This document shows, piece after piece, positions 1-8,848 of a stretch of 64,000 bases of DNA; position 1 is the first letter of the stretch; every line of letters begins with the position of its first letter. Made by a program: the position numbers and the translations under genes. The DNA comes from Halobacteriales archaeon QH_7_65_31 (GTDB taxonomy: Archaea; Halobacteriota; Halobacteria; Halobacteriales; Haloarculaceae): positions 1-64,000 of the forward strand of contig PXQU01000016.1 of the NCBI GenBank assembly GCA_003021785.1. The letters run 5' to 3'. The notes beneath the pieces were generated by a model, which saw only the letters and a program-made list of their open reading frames with translations, was not told the origin of the DNA and did no database searches.

Positions 1-71
1 GTCTTAGCAGTTCCGACTGCTCAACTGGTGGTGTTCAAATAAGCGGGATTCAGTTGGATGAGCCAGCAACA

Positions 72-140
72 GGGTGGAGAAAGCCCCCGGTCGTTCGTCA
101 GCCGAGCTGACGTAAGGACCGGCCCCTTTCAGTCCCACCC
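72..140. other. Long multi-stem hairpin, possible structured RNA
   Basis: Four nested perfect stems are visible: GGGTGG (72-77) with CCACCC (135-140), GAAAG (79-83) with CTTTC (126-130), CCGGTC (87-92) with GACCGG (117-122), and CGTCAG (96-101) with CTGACG (107-112), closed by a CCGAG loop. C-rich internal loops separate the second and third stems on the plus strand; the same loops are G-rich on the minus strand, where the sequence reads GTGGGACTGAAAGGGGC. No convincing protein is encoded in bases 1-192. The strand of any transcript is unknown. I do not recognise it as RNase P, SRP RNA or a tRNA. Confidence 0.45.
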
Positions 141-192
141 AGCACGGTTACTTGGCCGAGCGACGCCCGCTTGTCTGAACATCGCCGGTCGA

Positions 193-390
193 TTATGCGA
201 GGATGTCCGCCACGCGACGGGGTTCGCCCGAGAGCGCCGGCTCCTCCTCCACGAGCTTGAGCACCTCGTGGTCCGTCACTGCCGGATACTCCTTCCGGGT
301 GGCCTCCTCGATAAGTGGCTTCTCAAGTCGAAATTCGGTCCCTTCGTACACTACATCGACACCCTGCTCGTCGAAGGAGAGAACTGTCAT
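193..390 (-). CDS. Small haloarchaeal protein, DUF5800-like
   Basis: A 65-residue acidic protein starting MTVLSFDEQGVD and ending PRRVADILA. It resembles a short conserved haloarchaeal family that I recall as DUF5800; its function is unknown. I chose the second ATG (390) because family members begin with a short hydrophobic M-T-x-L-S-F segment; an ATG three codons upstream (399) is also possible. No signal peptide or membrane segment is visible. It is divergent from the halofilin-like gene, so the roughly 100 bases between them should hold both promoters. Confidence 0.7.
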   Translation of the reverse strand: MTVLSFDEQGVDVVYEGTEFRLEKPLIEEATRKEYPAVTDHEVLKLVEEEPALSGEPRRVADILA

Positions 391-492
391 ACCGTTCATA
401 TCCCGTGAGCGAGCAAAAGCCGCACGCTCTCGCCGTCGTGCGCCCGTCTGACGCCCCGGAGGGATTATGTATCGGCATATCCAGACACGGAT

Positions 493-1581
493 ATGTCACT
501 CCGGTCCGACCCGCTGGACCGACTCGCGATTCCGGACGACACCCACGTCAAGGAGCACGACCTCGTCACCGACGGTGATATCATCGTCGGTGGCCAGTCG
601 ACGGTCGAGTTCGGCGTCCGCGGCCAGAACGTCATCGCGGGCGAGCGCGTCACGTTCGGCGGCGATATCGAAGCGGACGGCGACTGCCGGCTCGACATGT
701 GGTGTGACGTCGACGGGAACGTGCTCGTCGGCGAGGACGCCTATCTCGGCGAGCGAGTCCACATCACCGGCCAGCTGATGGTCTCGGGCGATATCGATAT
801 CGGTGACGACGTGGATATCGAGGAGGGGTTCGAGGCCAACGGCTGGATCGTGATCCGCAACCCCGTGCCGACGGTCGTCTTCCTGTTCATCTACCTCGCC
901 CAGCTACTGCGGCTGGGTGAGGAAGAGGCCGCCGAGGAGGTGTTCGAGACGCTCGATACCGAACGCGAGACCGACCCCGTGCTCGTTCCGCGCTCCTCGC
1001 ACGTCTCCGACGACGCGTGGCGCGTCTCCACGCCCGCACGCATCGGCGCGAACTGCCGACTCCACGGCAACGTCCGCGCGACCCGACTCGATATCGGCAC
1101 TGATACCGAGCTGTTCGGGAGTCTCCGTGCGAAATCCGATATCGCTATCGACGCGAACACCGTCGTCCACGGCGACGTAACGACCCGCAGCGGAACGGTC
1201 ACTATCGGTCCCGGCGTGCATATCCGCGGTGACGTGGCCTGTGAACATCTCGAACTCGACGACCGGGCCACGATCGACGGGACGCTTCGCGCCCGCGGCG
1301 AGATCGAGGTCGTCAGTAGCGATACCTCGATCGCCGCGTCCGAGGAAGAGACACAGCTGGAGCCGGCTATCGTCCCCATTGCCGACGAGGACGACGCCGA
1401 CACCCCGGTCGAATCGGCGGTCGTGCACGTCGAACAGGCGATCCGACGAGTCGAGACTGACGACGAGACCGGGACGGCCGGTTCGGTCGCGATTCCCGAC
1501 GCCGAGGAGACCGCCGACTCGGAGGAGGGCCACAGCGACAACGGACTCGCCGGCGCGCTCGCCGAAGCCGAAAAGCGGTAG
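493..1581 (+). CDS. Polymer-forming cytoskeletal protein (bactofilin/halofilin-like)
   Basis: 362 residues. Two stretches of short hydrophobic/glycine repeats typical of a right-handed beta-helix lie at about 25-115 and 175-275. A hydrophobic segment at 125-139 sits between them and could contact the membrane. An acidic, low-complexity tail fills 276-362. This fits haloarchaeal polymer-forming proteins of the bactofilin superfamily, which includes the halofilins that affect cell shape in Haloferax; which halofilin class it belongs to cannot be decided here. It is 30 bases upstream of the YchF gene on the same strand, so co-transcription is possible. A TATA-like GATTATGTATC lies about 25 bases before the ATG. 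Confidence 0.8.
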   Translation: MSLRSDPLDRLAIPDDTHVKEHDLVTDGDIIVGGQSTVEFGVRGQNVIAGERVTFGGDIEADGDCRLDMWCDVDGNVLVGEDAYLGERVHITGQLMVSGDIDIGDDVDIEEGFEANGWIVIRNPVPTVVFLFIYLAQLLRLGEEEAAEEVFETLDTERETDPVLVPRSSHVSDDAWRVSTPARIGANCRLHGNVRATRLDIGTDTELFGSLRAKSDIAIDANTVVHGDVTTRSGTVTIGPGVHIRGDVACEHLELDDRATIDGTLRARGEIEVVSSDTSIAASEEETQLEPAIVPIADEDDADTPVESAVVHVEQAIRRVETDDETGTAGSVAIPDAEETADSEEGHSDNGLAGALAEAEKR

Positions 1582-1611
1582 GCCCTTCTATCGGCTCCCG
1601 GTAACGTCGGT

Positions 1612-2796
1612 ATGCTCTCGGTCGCGCTCGCCGGCAAACCAAACGCCGGTAAGTCCACCTTCTACAAGGCCGCGACGATGGCCGACGTGGATATCGGCAA
1701 CTACCCGTTCACGACGATCGATCCGAACCGCGGGGTCACGCACGTCCGCACCGACTGTCCGTGTCTCGACCGCGAACAGCGGTGTGGCAACGAGAACTGT
1801 CGGGCCGGCAAACGTTACGTTCCGGTCGAACTGCTCGACGTGGCCGGTCTCGTCCCCGGCGCACACGAGGGGAAGGGGCTCGGGAACCAGTTTCTCGACG
1901 CGCTCTCGAACGCCGACGTCGTCCTGAACGTGGTCGACGCCTCCGGCGGCACGAACGCCGAGGGCGAGCCGGTCGAGACCGGGAGCTACGATCCGACCCG
2001 CGACGTCGAGTTCGTCGAACGCGAGATGGATCTCTGGCTCGCCGGCATTCTCTCGGACAACTGGGAGACCGTCACGCGGCAGTCGCGCTCGCCGGAGTTC
2101 GATATCGACGACGCGCTGACGGAGGTGCTCACAGGGGTCGGCGGCACGGTCGCGAGCGTGGCGCGCGTCCTGCGGAGCGTCGAGTATCCGGACGCGCCAC
2201 AGGCTTGGGACGACGACCACCGCGAGCTACTCGCCGAGACGTTCCGCCGCGAGACGAAACCCATCGTCGTCGTCGCGAACAAGGCCGACATCGCGCCCGA
2301 GTCGAACATCGACGCGCTCCGCGAGGCGGCGAGCGGGCCGGTCGTTCCCTGCACCGCAGAGGGCGAGCTCGCGCTCCGGACTGCATCGGAAGGAGGCGTC
2401 ATCGACTACGATCCCGGTGACGCCGAGTTCGAGATTCGCGGCGAGCTGTCCGAGACACAGGCCGACGGACTCGAACAGATCCGCGAGGTGACGGGCGCGT
2501 TCGGCGGTACAGGGGTCCAGTCGGCGCTCGACAGCGCCGTCTACGGCCGTCTGGATCAGATCACCGCGTACCCGGTCCAGAACGAGACTCGGTGGACCGA
2601 CGGACAGGAGACCGTCCTGCCGGACGCGTTCCTGCTCGATCCCGGCGCGACGCCGCGGGATCTCGCGTACGCCGTCCACTCGGACATCGGGGAGGGGTAT
2701 CTCCACGCGGTCGACGCCCGCGCGGATCGCCGCATCGGCGAGGAGCACGAACTGTCGGAGGGCGACGTGATCAAGATCGTCTCGACGGCGACGTAG
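1612..2796 (+). CDS. ychF: Redox-regulated ATPase YchF/OLA1 family GTPase
   Basis: 394 residues. P-loop GKPNAGKST at 8-16, DVAG at 76-79, NKAD in the middle, and a TGS domain in the last 70 residues identify the Obg-related YchF/OLA1 family, ribosome-associated nucleotidases in which ATP is often preferred. As in archaeal members, four cysteines (49, 51, 58, 63) cluster between G1 and G3, compatible with metal binding or redox sensing. The start is the ATG directly before the first beta strand. It is convergent with the downstream aminotransferase, 25 bases apart. Confidence 0.93.
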   Translation: MLSVALAGKPNAGKSTFYKAATMADVDIGNYPFTTIDPNRGVTHVRTDCPCLDREQRCGNENCRAGKRYVPVELLDVAGLVPGAHEGKGLGNQFLDALSNADVVLNVVDASGGTNAEGEPVETGSYDPTRDVEFVEREMDLWLAGILSDNWETVTRQSRSPEFDIDDALTEVLTGVGGTVASVARVLRSVEYPDAPQAWDDDHRELLAETFRRETKPIVVVANKADIAPESNIDALREAASGPVVPCTAEGELALRTASEGGVIDYDPGDAEFEIRGELSETQADGLEQIREVTGAFGGTGVQSALDSAVYGRLDQITAYPVQNETRWTDGQETVLPDAFLLDPGATPRDLAYAVHSDIGEGYLHAVDARADRRIGEEHELSEGDVIKIVSTAT

Positions 2797-2821
2797 CCGT
2801 CTCGCGACGGTCTCGCGAATC

Positions 2822-3937
2822 CTATCTGACTCGCGCCGTCGCGGTTTCCATCACCTCTAACGCCTCCTTCAGCGTCTCTACGTCCACGGCGTACGAGATA
2901 CGAGCGTGACCCGCGCCGTGCTCGCCGAACGCCTCGCCCGGAACGACGACGACCCCTTCGTCGATAACGGCATCCACCCAGCCGTCGGGGACGCTCGGCA
3001 TCGCGTAAAAGGCCCCCTGCGGGGTCGGCGTCTCCAGCCCCATGTCCGTTAACCCGTCCAGAAGCACGTCACGCCGTTCGTTGAACGCCTCGCGCATCTC
3101 TCCCACGACGTCCTGTGGCCCGGACAGTGCGGCCTCGGCGGCGTACTGTGCCGGCGCGGAGGCGCAGGCCTGCACGTACTGGTGGGCCCGTAGCATTCGC
3201 TCGATCCGGTCTGTCGTCGAGGTCACCCAGCCGAGCCGCCAGCCCGTCATCGAGTACGTCTTGGAGCAGGCGTTCACGACCGCGACGTTCTCCCCGAACT
3301 CCATCGGTGAGCGGTGGCTCCCCTCGAAGACGATCCGCTCGTACACCTCGTCGGAGAGACACAGCACGTCGTGCTCGTCGGCGATGCGGGCGAACTCGCG
3401 CATGTCCTCGGGCGACTGGACGGCCCCGGTGGGGTTGGCGGGCGAACAGACGACGAAGACGGCCGTCTCCTCTGTGATCGCCTCCTCGACGGTCGCGGGG
3501 TCGAGGGTGAGATCCTCACGGAGCGGGACGGGCTTCGGGGTTCCGCCGGCGAGCTTCGTCAACGCGTCGTAGGCGACGAACCCGGGGTCCGGGAAGATCA
3601 CCTCTTGGCCTGCGTCGACGTGCGCCTCCATCGCGAGGTGGAGTGCCTCGCTTCCTCCCGCCGTCGCGATCACGTCCTTTGGGGCCACGTCGAGATCGTT
3701 GTCACGGGCGTGTTTCCGGGCGATGGCCTCCCGGAGATCGAGCGTCCCCTTGTTCGAGGTGTACGCGTCGACGTGGCCGGCCTCGATCGCCTCGACCGCG
3801 CCCCGACGCGCGTGGGCGGGCGTCGGGAAGTCGGGTTGGCCTAAGCCGAGATTGATTGCATCATCGCCCGCGGCCTCGAACACCTCGCGGATCCCGGAGA
3901 TGGAGATCGACTCAACGCGTGTGGAAAAGCGTGACAT
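2822..3937 (-). CDS. PLP-dependent class I/II aminotransferase
   Basis: 371 residues of fold-type I aminotransferase. The PLP lysine is K226 in CSKTYSMTGWRLG; SPANPTG (165-171) and SDEVY (195-199) are the other cofactor motifs. Family members transfer amino groups between amino acids and 2-oxo acids; substrate is not evident (aspartate, aromatic or alanine type). I start at ATG 3937 rather than the GTG three codons upstream because MSRFSTRV matches related proteins and a TATA-like GGTTAATC lies about 25 bases before it. It is one of three related aminotransferases in this window. Confidence 0.9.
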   Translation of the reverse strand: MSRFSTRVESISISGIREVFEAAGDDAINLGLGQPDFPTPAHARRGAVEAIEAGHVDAYTSNKGTLDLREAIARKHARDNDLDVAPKDVIATAGGSEALHLAMEAHVDAGQEVIFPDPGFVAYDALTKLAGGTPKPVPLREDLTLDPATVEEAITEETAVFVVCSPANPTGAVQSPEDMREFARIADEHDVLCLSDEVYERIVFEGSHRSPMEFGENVAVVNACSKTYSMTGWRLGWVTSTTDRIERMLRAHQYVQACASAPAQYAAEAALSGPQDVVGEMREAFNERRDVLLDGLTDMGLETPTPQGAFYAMPSVPDGWVDAVIDEGVVVVPGEAFGEHGAGHARISYAVDVETLKEALEVMETATARVR

Positions 3938-4159
3938 ATCTACCACTGCGACCGAGAGGGATTAACCGTTCCCGTTGGTCTCGTTCGCCACGATCCGGAT
4001 CTTGTTACCGCTACCGGTGACGGAATCTGGATCTGCTCTCCGCCAGAACTGCGCGAGGGCGCGATAGTAGCCCGGTGTCGGCGGAACGAAGCCGTCCGAG
4101 ACTCGGGCGGTAGTTACCGAAACCCACTGGCGAATAAGCGAGCGTCTGATAAGGTGGTC

Positions 4160-5194
4160 ATGACAGAATCAGGCGACCGCGTCTCGCGGCGTGACTATCT
4201 CGCAGGTGCGACGACAGCAGGAACGGCGGCGCTCGCCGGCTGTTCCGGTCTCTTCGGCGGTGGCGGCGATGCGCTCTCGGTGGCGTATATGCCCATCTAC
4301 CCCGATATGCAGCACTTCGTGATGCAGGAAGAGGGGTACTACGACGAGATCCCGACGACCGTCGAGACGACCGAGTTCCCGAGCGGGCCGCGCATCGTGC
4401 AGGCGTACGCCTCCGGCGATATCGACGTGGCGCTGTTCGGTATCGTCCCCGCGATGATCGTCATCGACCGCGGGATCGGCGCGAAGGTCGTCGCCGCCAA
4501 CATTCAGGAGGCGATGGGAATCATCGTCCACGAGGAGTTCGCGTCGATGTGGGACCCCGACGATCCCGCCGGCTCCTTCGCCCAGTGGGAACAGGAGCAG
4601 GGCCAGCCGTTCCGGTTCGGGACGTTCCCGGAGGGGTCGGTCCCCGACATCCTGCTTCGCTACTGGCTCTCGGACGTGCACGGCCTCGATCCGGAGGAGG
4701 CGGTCGAGATAACCGGACTGAACGGGGCCAGCGGCGTGTTCAACGGGCTCGCGAGCGGCTCCGTCGACGGGACCTCGATCATGGAGCCGGTTCCGACCCG
4801 CGTCACCGACAACGATCTCCCATACGAGCGCATCGCGAACGCGGGTGCGTTCATGCCCGGCCAGCCGGCCGCGGTCACGCTGGTGAGCGACGAGGTGCGT
4901 GACACCGACGCCGCACAGGCGTTCGTCACTCAACACCAGCGCGCGACGGAGTTCATCGCCGACAACCGCGACACCGCGGCCGAGCACGCCAGCACGGTCA
5001 TCGGCGCGGAGACGCTCTCACCGGAGACGGCCAAACGAGCCATGGACTCGCCGCTCGCGAACTTCATCTCCGATCCGCACGAGATCGAGGACGGGACGAA
5101 GACGTTCGCCCGCTACGCCGAGGCGACCGGGAAGACCGACTCGGCGCTCACCGTCGACGAGATATTCGACTACTCACTGTACGACGACCGCTGA
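4160..5194 (+). CDS. ABC transporter substrate-binding lipoprotein (SsuA/ThiY/NMT1 type)
   Basis: About 344 residues. A twin-arginine signal (SRRDYLAGA) is followed by the lipobox LAGC, so the protein is exported by Tat and anchored by lipid outside the membrane. The mature part begins LSVAYMPIYPDM and has the arrangement of COG0715 binding proteins, which serve sulfonate, taurine, nitrate or pyrimidine-precursor uptake; the ligand cannot be read from sequence. ATG 4160 is chosen over GTG 4154. The stop overlaps the permease start by one base (TGATG), so the three genes form an operon. Confidence 0.87.
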   Translation: MTESGDRVSRRDYLAGATTAGTAALAGCSGLFGGGGDALSVAYMPIYPDMQHFVMQEEGYYDEIPTTVETTEFPSGPRIVQAYASGDIDVALFGIVPAMIVIDRGIGAKVVAANIQEAMGIIVHEEFASMWDPDDPAGSFAQWEQEQGQPFRFGTFPEGSVPDILLRYWLSDVHGLDPEEAVEITGLNGASGVFNGLASGSVDGTSIMEPVPTRVTDNDLPYERIANAGAFMPGQPAAVTLVSDEVRDTDAAQAFVTQHQRATEFIADNRDTAAEHASTVIGAETLSPETAKRAMDSPLANFISDPHEIEDGTKTFARYAEATGKTDSALTVDEIFDYSLYDDR

Positions 5195-5982
5195 TGAGCG
5201 CGGAACTGGAGACGGAGTTCGGGGACCGATTCACCGGTGACACGAGCCTCCGCCGGGTCCTCCTCGGCGTCGTCGGTCTCGCCGGATTCCTCCTCGTCTG
5301 GCAGGTCGGCTCGCTGCTCAACCCGAACTACGTCCTGCCCGGGCCGATCGCGGTGATAGAGGTGTTCATCGCGGAGGTGCAGTCCGGCGAGATGGTGACC
5401 GCGCTCGGGCAGAGCGTCCGTCACTGGCTCCCGGGAACGGTCGTCGGGACGACGCTCGGTATCGCGCTCGGGGTCACGACGGCCTACAGCAGTGTCGCAG
5501 ACGACCTCGCGGCCCCGCTCGTTCGCGTCCTCCGACCGGTCCCCCCGCTCGCGCTCATCGGCTTCGCGATCGCGTGGTTCGAAATTAGCACGGCCAGCGC
5601 CGCGTTCATCGTCGCCGCCGGGGCGTTCTGGATCAACTACTACGCCGCCTACGGCGGGGTCGACGCCGTTCCCGAGGCGTTCCTCGACGTGTCGCGCTCG
5701 CTGGGCGTGACCTCACATCTCACGCTCGTCCGCAGGGTGGTGTTACCGGCGGCGGCCCCGCAGATCATCACCGGAATCCGAACCGGTATCGGTCGGTGTT
5801 GGATGCTCATCATCGCGGCCGAGACGTTCGGCGTTCCGGGGATCGGTCAGCGGATATGGACGGCCTCGACCAACATCGCCGTCGACGTCGTCATCTCGTA
5901 CATTCTGCTGATGAGTCTCGTCTACATCGTGCTCGACACCGGGGTGGAAGCGGTGCAGCGTCGGGTGGTCGCGTGGCGATGA
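5194..5982 (+). CDS. ABC transporter permease (SsuC/TauC type)
   Basis: 262 residues with about six membrane segments, typical of BPD-type permeases. The EAA-loop region reads DVSRSLGVTSHLTLVRRVVLP, followed by AAPQIITGIRTGIGRCWM, the contact site for the ATPase. It forms the membrane channel of the importer with the lipoprotein before it and the ATPase after it. Its stop overlaps the ATPase start as ATGA (5979-5982). Confidence 0.92.
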   Translation: MSAELETEFGDRFTGDTSLRRVLLGVVGLAGFLLVWQVGSLLNPNYVLPGPIAVIEVFIAEVQSGEMVTALGQSVRHWLPGTVVGTTLGIALGVTTAYSSVADDLAAPLVRVLRPVPPLALIGFAIAWFEISTASAAFIVAAGAFWINYYAAYGGVDAVPEAFLDVSRSLGVTSHLTLVRRVVLPAAAPQIITGIRTGIGRCWMLIIAAETFGVPGIGQRIWTASTNIAVDVVISYILLMSLVYIVLDTGVEAVQRRVVAWR

Positions 5983-6728
5983 CCGACAGCCGCGTCGTCG
6001 TCGACGGCGTCTCGAAGTCGTTCGAGGGGGAAAACGGGCCCGTGCGGGCACTGGACGCCGTCGACTTCGAGGTGCGCGACGGGGAGCTCGTCTGTATCGT
6101 CGGCCCCTCCGGCTGCGGGAAGACGACCCTGTTTCGCATTATCGGCGGGCTCGACTCCCCGACGACGGGACAGGTCACCCTCTCCGGGTCTCCCGTGACT
6201 GGCCCCACGCCGGATCTGGGTATCGTCTTTCAGGAGTACCACCTGTTCCCGTGGCGAACCGTCCGCGGCAACGTCGCGTTCGGACTCGAACAGCTGGAAC
6301 TCGACGGCGACGCCCGCGAACGGCGGATCGCGGAGATGCTCCGGCTCGTCGGACTCGAAGGGACGGCCGACAGCTACCCGTCACAGCTGTCGGGCGGGAT
6401 GAAACAGCGGGTCGCCATCGCGCGCTCGCTGGCCGTCGATCCCGAGTTCCTGCTGATGGACGAGCCGTTCGGCAGCGTCGACGCACAGACACGGTCGATG
6501 CTCCACGGGGAACTACTCGACGTGTGGCACGAGACGGGGAAGACGATCCTGTTCGTCACCCACGACGTGGAGGAGGCCGTCACGCTCGCGGATCGGATCG
6601 TCGTGATGACGCCCGGCCCGGGTCGGGTCAGGGAGATCGTCGACGTGGACCTGCCGCGGCCGCGCTCGCGCACCGACGGCGCGTTCGTCGAGTACCGAGA
6701 GCGGGTCCGGTCGCTGATACGGGAGTGA
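5979..6728 (+). CDS. ABC transporter ATP-binding protein (SsuB/TauB type)
   Basis: 249 residues. Walker A GPSGCGKTT, Q-loop FQEYHLFPW, signature LSGGMKQRVAIARSLA, Walker B LLMDEPFGSVD and the switch His in FVTHDVEEA are all present. The ATG lies in the ATGA overlap with the permease; a longer reading upstream would run through the permease in another frame. Energises the same importer. It is convergent with the two tiny minus-strand genes. Confidence 0.94.
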   Translation: MTDSRVVVDGVSKSFEGENGPVRALDAVDFEVRDGELVCIVGPSGCGKTTLFRIIGGLDSPTTGQVTLSGSPVTGPTPDLGIVFQEYHLFPWRTVRGNVAFGLEQLELDGDARERRIAEMLRLVGLEGTADSYPSQLSGGMKQRVAIARSLAVDPEFLLMDEPFGSVDAQTRSMLHGELLDVWHETGKTILFVTHDVEEAVTLADRIVVMTPGPGRVREIVDVDLPRPRSRTDGAFVEYRERVRSLIRE

Positions 6729-6734
6729 CCGAGA

Positions 6735-6878
6735 TCAGTCGTCGCGGTCGCGCTCCAGCTCGTCGACGTAGCTGCGGAGCTTCCGGAGCGTGGCGTCGGG
6801 GTCGGTGTACCCGTCGTCGTACTCCTCGAAGGCCCGCTTCGTCTTCCGCAGGAACCGCTCGACCGGCTCGTCGCTCAC
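6735..6878 (-). CDS. Tiny charged helical protein, second gene of a small-protein pair
   Basis: 47 residues from a GTG start, beginning MSDEPVERFLRKTKRAFEEY and ending in the charged LERDRDD. The sequence is almost entirely charged and amphipathic helical, with no cysteines or membrane segment. The GTG overlaps the stop of the upstream 41-codon gene as GTGA (6875-6878), which supports both being real and translationally coupled. Function unknown; I recognise no domain. Confidence 0.6.
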   Translation of the reverse strand: MSDEPVERFLRKTKRAFEEYDDGYTDPDATLRKLRSYVDELERDRDD

Positions 6879-7000
6879 TGGAACCCCCGGACAGCTGTCC
6901 TCCCCGTCGGTTCATCGTCGCCCTGTCGAGCGAGCCGCCCGTCGAGGGCGCGCATCACTACTGTCTGCTCGGCGAGCGTGCCGGTGTCGATGTCTGGCAT
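6875..7000 (-). CDS. Tiny protein, first gene of a small-protein pair
   Basis: 41 residues, MPDIDTGTLAEQTVVMRALD to the C-terminal RTAVRGFQ. An in-frame reading extends farther upstream, but MPDIDTG is the sensible start: the codons before it cross the promoter of the divergent methyltransferase. The stop overlaps the GTG of the next gene by four bases. No known domain; a short helical N-terminal half is likely. Confidence 0.55.
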   Translation of the reverse strand: MPDIDTGTLAEQTVVMRALDGRLARQGDDEPTGRTAVRGFQ

Positions 7001-7086
7001 AGCCCACGTTCGGCGTGCCCGATGATAAATACACCACACGACGCGGTTCAATACGTTCATATGGCAGGCGCGAGCAGATTCGGACA

Positions 7087-7797
7087 GTGAAGGGAGCCGA
7101 GTGGTATCAGGCCGACGACGTCGCCGAGGAGTACGACGCGAAGCGATTCTCCCGCGGTGGACAGCTCATCGACGAACGGGAGCGACAGGCCGTGCTCCGT
7201 GCGCTCGCGCCGCTCGACGGGAAGACGATACTGGAAGTCGCCTGCGGAACGGGCCGGTTCACCGCCATGCTCGCGGAGGCCGGAGCCGACATCGTCGGCG
7301 TCGATATCTCCGCCGCGATGTTACAACAGGGCCGCCAGCGCGCTCGCGATCTCGGCGTGACGGATCGGCTCCAGTTCATGCGCGGTGACGCCGCCCGGCT
7401 CCCGTTCCCCGACGACCACTTCGACGCCGTCTTCGGGATGCGATTCTTCCATCTCGCGGATACGCCCGCCTCCTTCCTCGGTGAGATGGCCCGCGTCTCG
7501 AACTCGCAGGTGTTCTTCGATACGTTCAAGCGCGGCTCCGCGCGGTCAATCTACAACTGGCTCCTCCCGATGGGATCACGGCTCTACAGCGACGGCGAGG
7601 TATCACGGCTGCTCGACGGGGCGGGACTGCAGCTCGCCGGCTCGGACCACGACTTCCTCGCCCCGTACGGCTTCTACCGGCAGGTTCCGAACGCCATCGC
7701 CAAGCCGGTTCGCCGGCTGGACGAGACCGTCGGTGAGACGCCGCTCGGTCGGCCGCTCGCGTCCGTCTCCTACTGGAACGCCACCGTCCCGGAGTGA
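7087..7797 (+). CDS. Class I SAM-dependent methyltransferase
   Basis: 236 residues from a GTG start (MKGAEWYQADDVAEEYDAKR). Motif I ILEVACGTGRFT, an acidic residue ending the next strand (VGVDIS) and FDAVFGMRFFH form the SAM-binding Rossmann fold of the Methyltransf_11 group. The substrate is unknown; UbiE-like small-molecule methylation is typical of such proteins. An ATG 72 bases upstream is in frame but its peptide looks non-coding, and conserved homologues start at MKG-EWYQ. Followed by a glycosyltransferase 46 bases downstream. Confidence 0.82.
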   Translation: MKGAEWYQADDVAEEYDAKRFSRGGQLIDERERQAVLRALAPLDGKTILEVACGTGRFTAMLAEAGADIVGVDISAAMLQQGRQRARDLGVTDRLQFMRGDAARLPFPDDHFDAVFGMRFFHLADTPASFLGEMARVSNSQVFFDTFKRGSARSIYNWLLPMGSRLYSDGEVSRLLDGAGLQLAGSDHDFLAPYGFYRQVPNAIAKPVRRLDETVGETPLGRPLASVSYWNATVPE

Positions 7798-7843
7798 CCC
7801 GTGACACCGGCGCGTTTTTGACGGTTCGTCTCGGAAGCCGCGT

Positions 7844-8761
7844 ATGGATCTCTCGGTCGTCGTGCCGACGCTCAACAGCCGCGACCAGCTCGCGTCGTGT
7901 CTCGACGCGCTGGCGGCGGCCGAGCCGACCGAGTGTCTCGTCGTGAACGGCCCCTCGGCCGACGGAACCTCCGGGATGTGTCGCGACCGCGACGACGTGG
8001 ACGTGCTCGTCGAGATCGACGCGCGAAACGTGAACGTCGCCCGCAACGCCGGCATCCGGTACGCCCGCGGCGAGACCGTCGCGTTCATCTCACACGATCT
8101 CACTGTCGATGACGGCTGGACCGACGCCGTCGAAGCCGGGCTCGCGACCGGCGCTGTCGCGACCGGTCCCGTGCGTGCGTCCGACGAGCAGGCCGCCGAC
8201 GGGCCCGAGTCGCGATCTATCGGCGGGCGGTCCGTCACCTACCTCGCCGGCGGGAACGTCGCCTTCGCCCGTGACGTGTTGGCTGAACTCGACGGGTTCG
8301 ACGAATCGCTCGACGTCGGTGGCGCGCGCGATATCGCCCACCGACTCGCCGGTATCGACGAACCGGTGAGCTGGGAGCCGTCGATGACGACGACCAGACA
8401 CAGCGACACCGCCGTCCAGCCGTCGGTGCTCGCGGACGGCGGCGACGGGCCGAACTGGCAGTGGCGCTACCGCTCGCTCACCTACCGACTCGTGAAGAAC
8501 TACGGAGTCCGCCCGACGGTCGCGTACCGGGTCGCCCGCCACGCCGTCGCCGACGGGGTGGACGCCGCTCGCGACGTGCTCCGCGGCGACGGAACCCCGT
8601 CTCGGTGGGCGGGGAACGGTCGCGACGTGCTCGCCGGGACGCTCGACGGGCTCGCGAGCGGCTCCCGGGCGCGTTTCGGTGACCGCTCCCCGCGTCGGAA
8701 CCCGAGCGGTCTCTCCGCGCGGGCCGACCGGGCCGTCGCCGTCTACGACCGTCGCGGCTGA
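7844..8761 (+). CDS. Family 2 glycosyltransferase
   Basis: 305 residues. The N-terminus MDLSVVVPTLNSRDQL is the nucleotide-binding start of GT2 enzymes, and FISHDLTVDDGW replaces the usual DxD region. GGNVAFARDVLAELDGFDES matches the acceptor-side motif. It should transfer a sugar from an activated donor to lipid, S-layer glycan or a small molecule, on the cytoplasmic face; donor and acceptor are unknown. The C-terminal 80 residues are rich in Arg and Gly and lack a membrane segment. GTTTTTGAC about 26 bases before the ATG can serve as promoter. Confidence 0.8.
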   Translation: MDLSVVVPTLNSRDQLASCLDALAAAEPTECLVVNGPSADGTSGMCRDRDDVDVLVEIDARNVNVARNAGIRYARGETVAFISHDLTVDDGWTDAVEAGLATGAVATGPVRASDEQAADGPESRSIGGRSVTYLAGGNVAFARDVLAELDGFDESLDVGGARDIAHRLAGIDEPVSWEPSMTTTRHSDTAVQPSVLADGGDGPNWQWRYRSLTYRLVKNYGVRPTVAYRVARHAVADGVDAARDVLRGDGTPSRWAGNGRDVLAGTLDGLASGSRARFGDRSPRRNPSGLSARADRAVAVYDRRG

Positions 8762-8818
8762 CGTGTGCCGTGTTCACACGACTCCCGTCGGGTGGTTCTC
8801 GTCGATCTGGAGCGCAGG

Positions 8819-8827
8819 ATTTATATA
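8819..8827 (+). promoter_or_regulatory. TATA box of the thermosome gene
   Basis: ATTTATATA lies about 25 bases before the ATG at 8849, the spacing of a haloarchaeal promoter giving a nearly leaderless mRNA. An inverted repeat (CGTGTG 8762-8767 with CACACG 8775-8780) sits about 40 bases upstream of it and may be an end-of-gene hairpin for the glycosyltransferase or a regulatory site. Confidence 0.7.
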
Positions 8828-8848
8828 GAACCGCCGACCACATATTAG

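Noticed and set aside
1-192. RNase P RNA, SRP RNA or TnpB omega-RNA
   Set aside because: None of the conserved core sequences I know for these is present; only the hairpin is supported.
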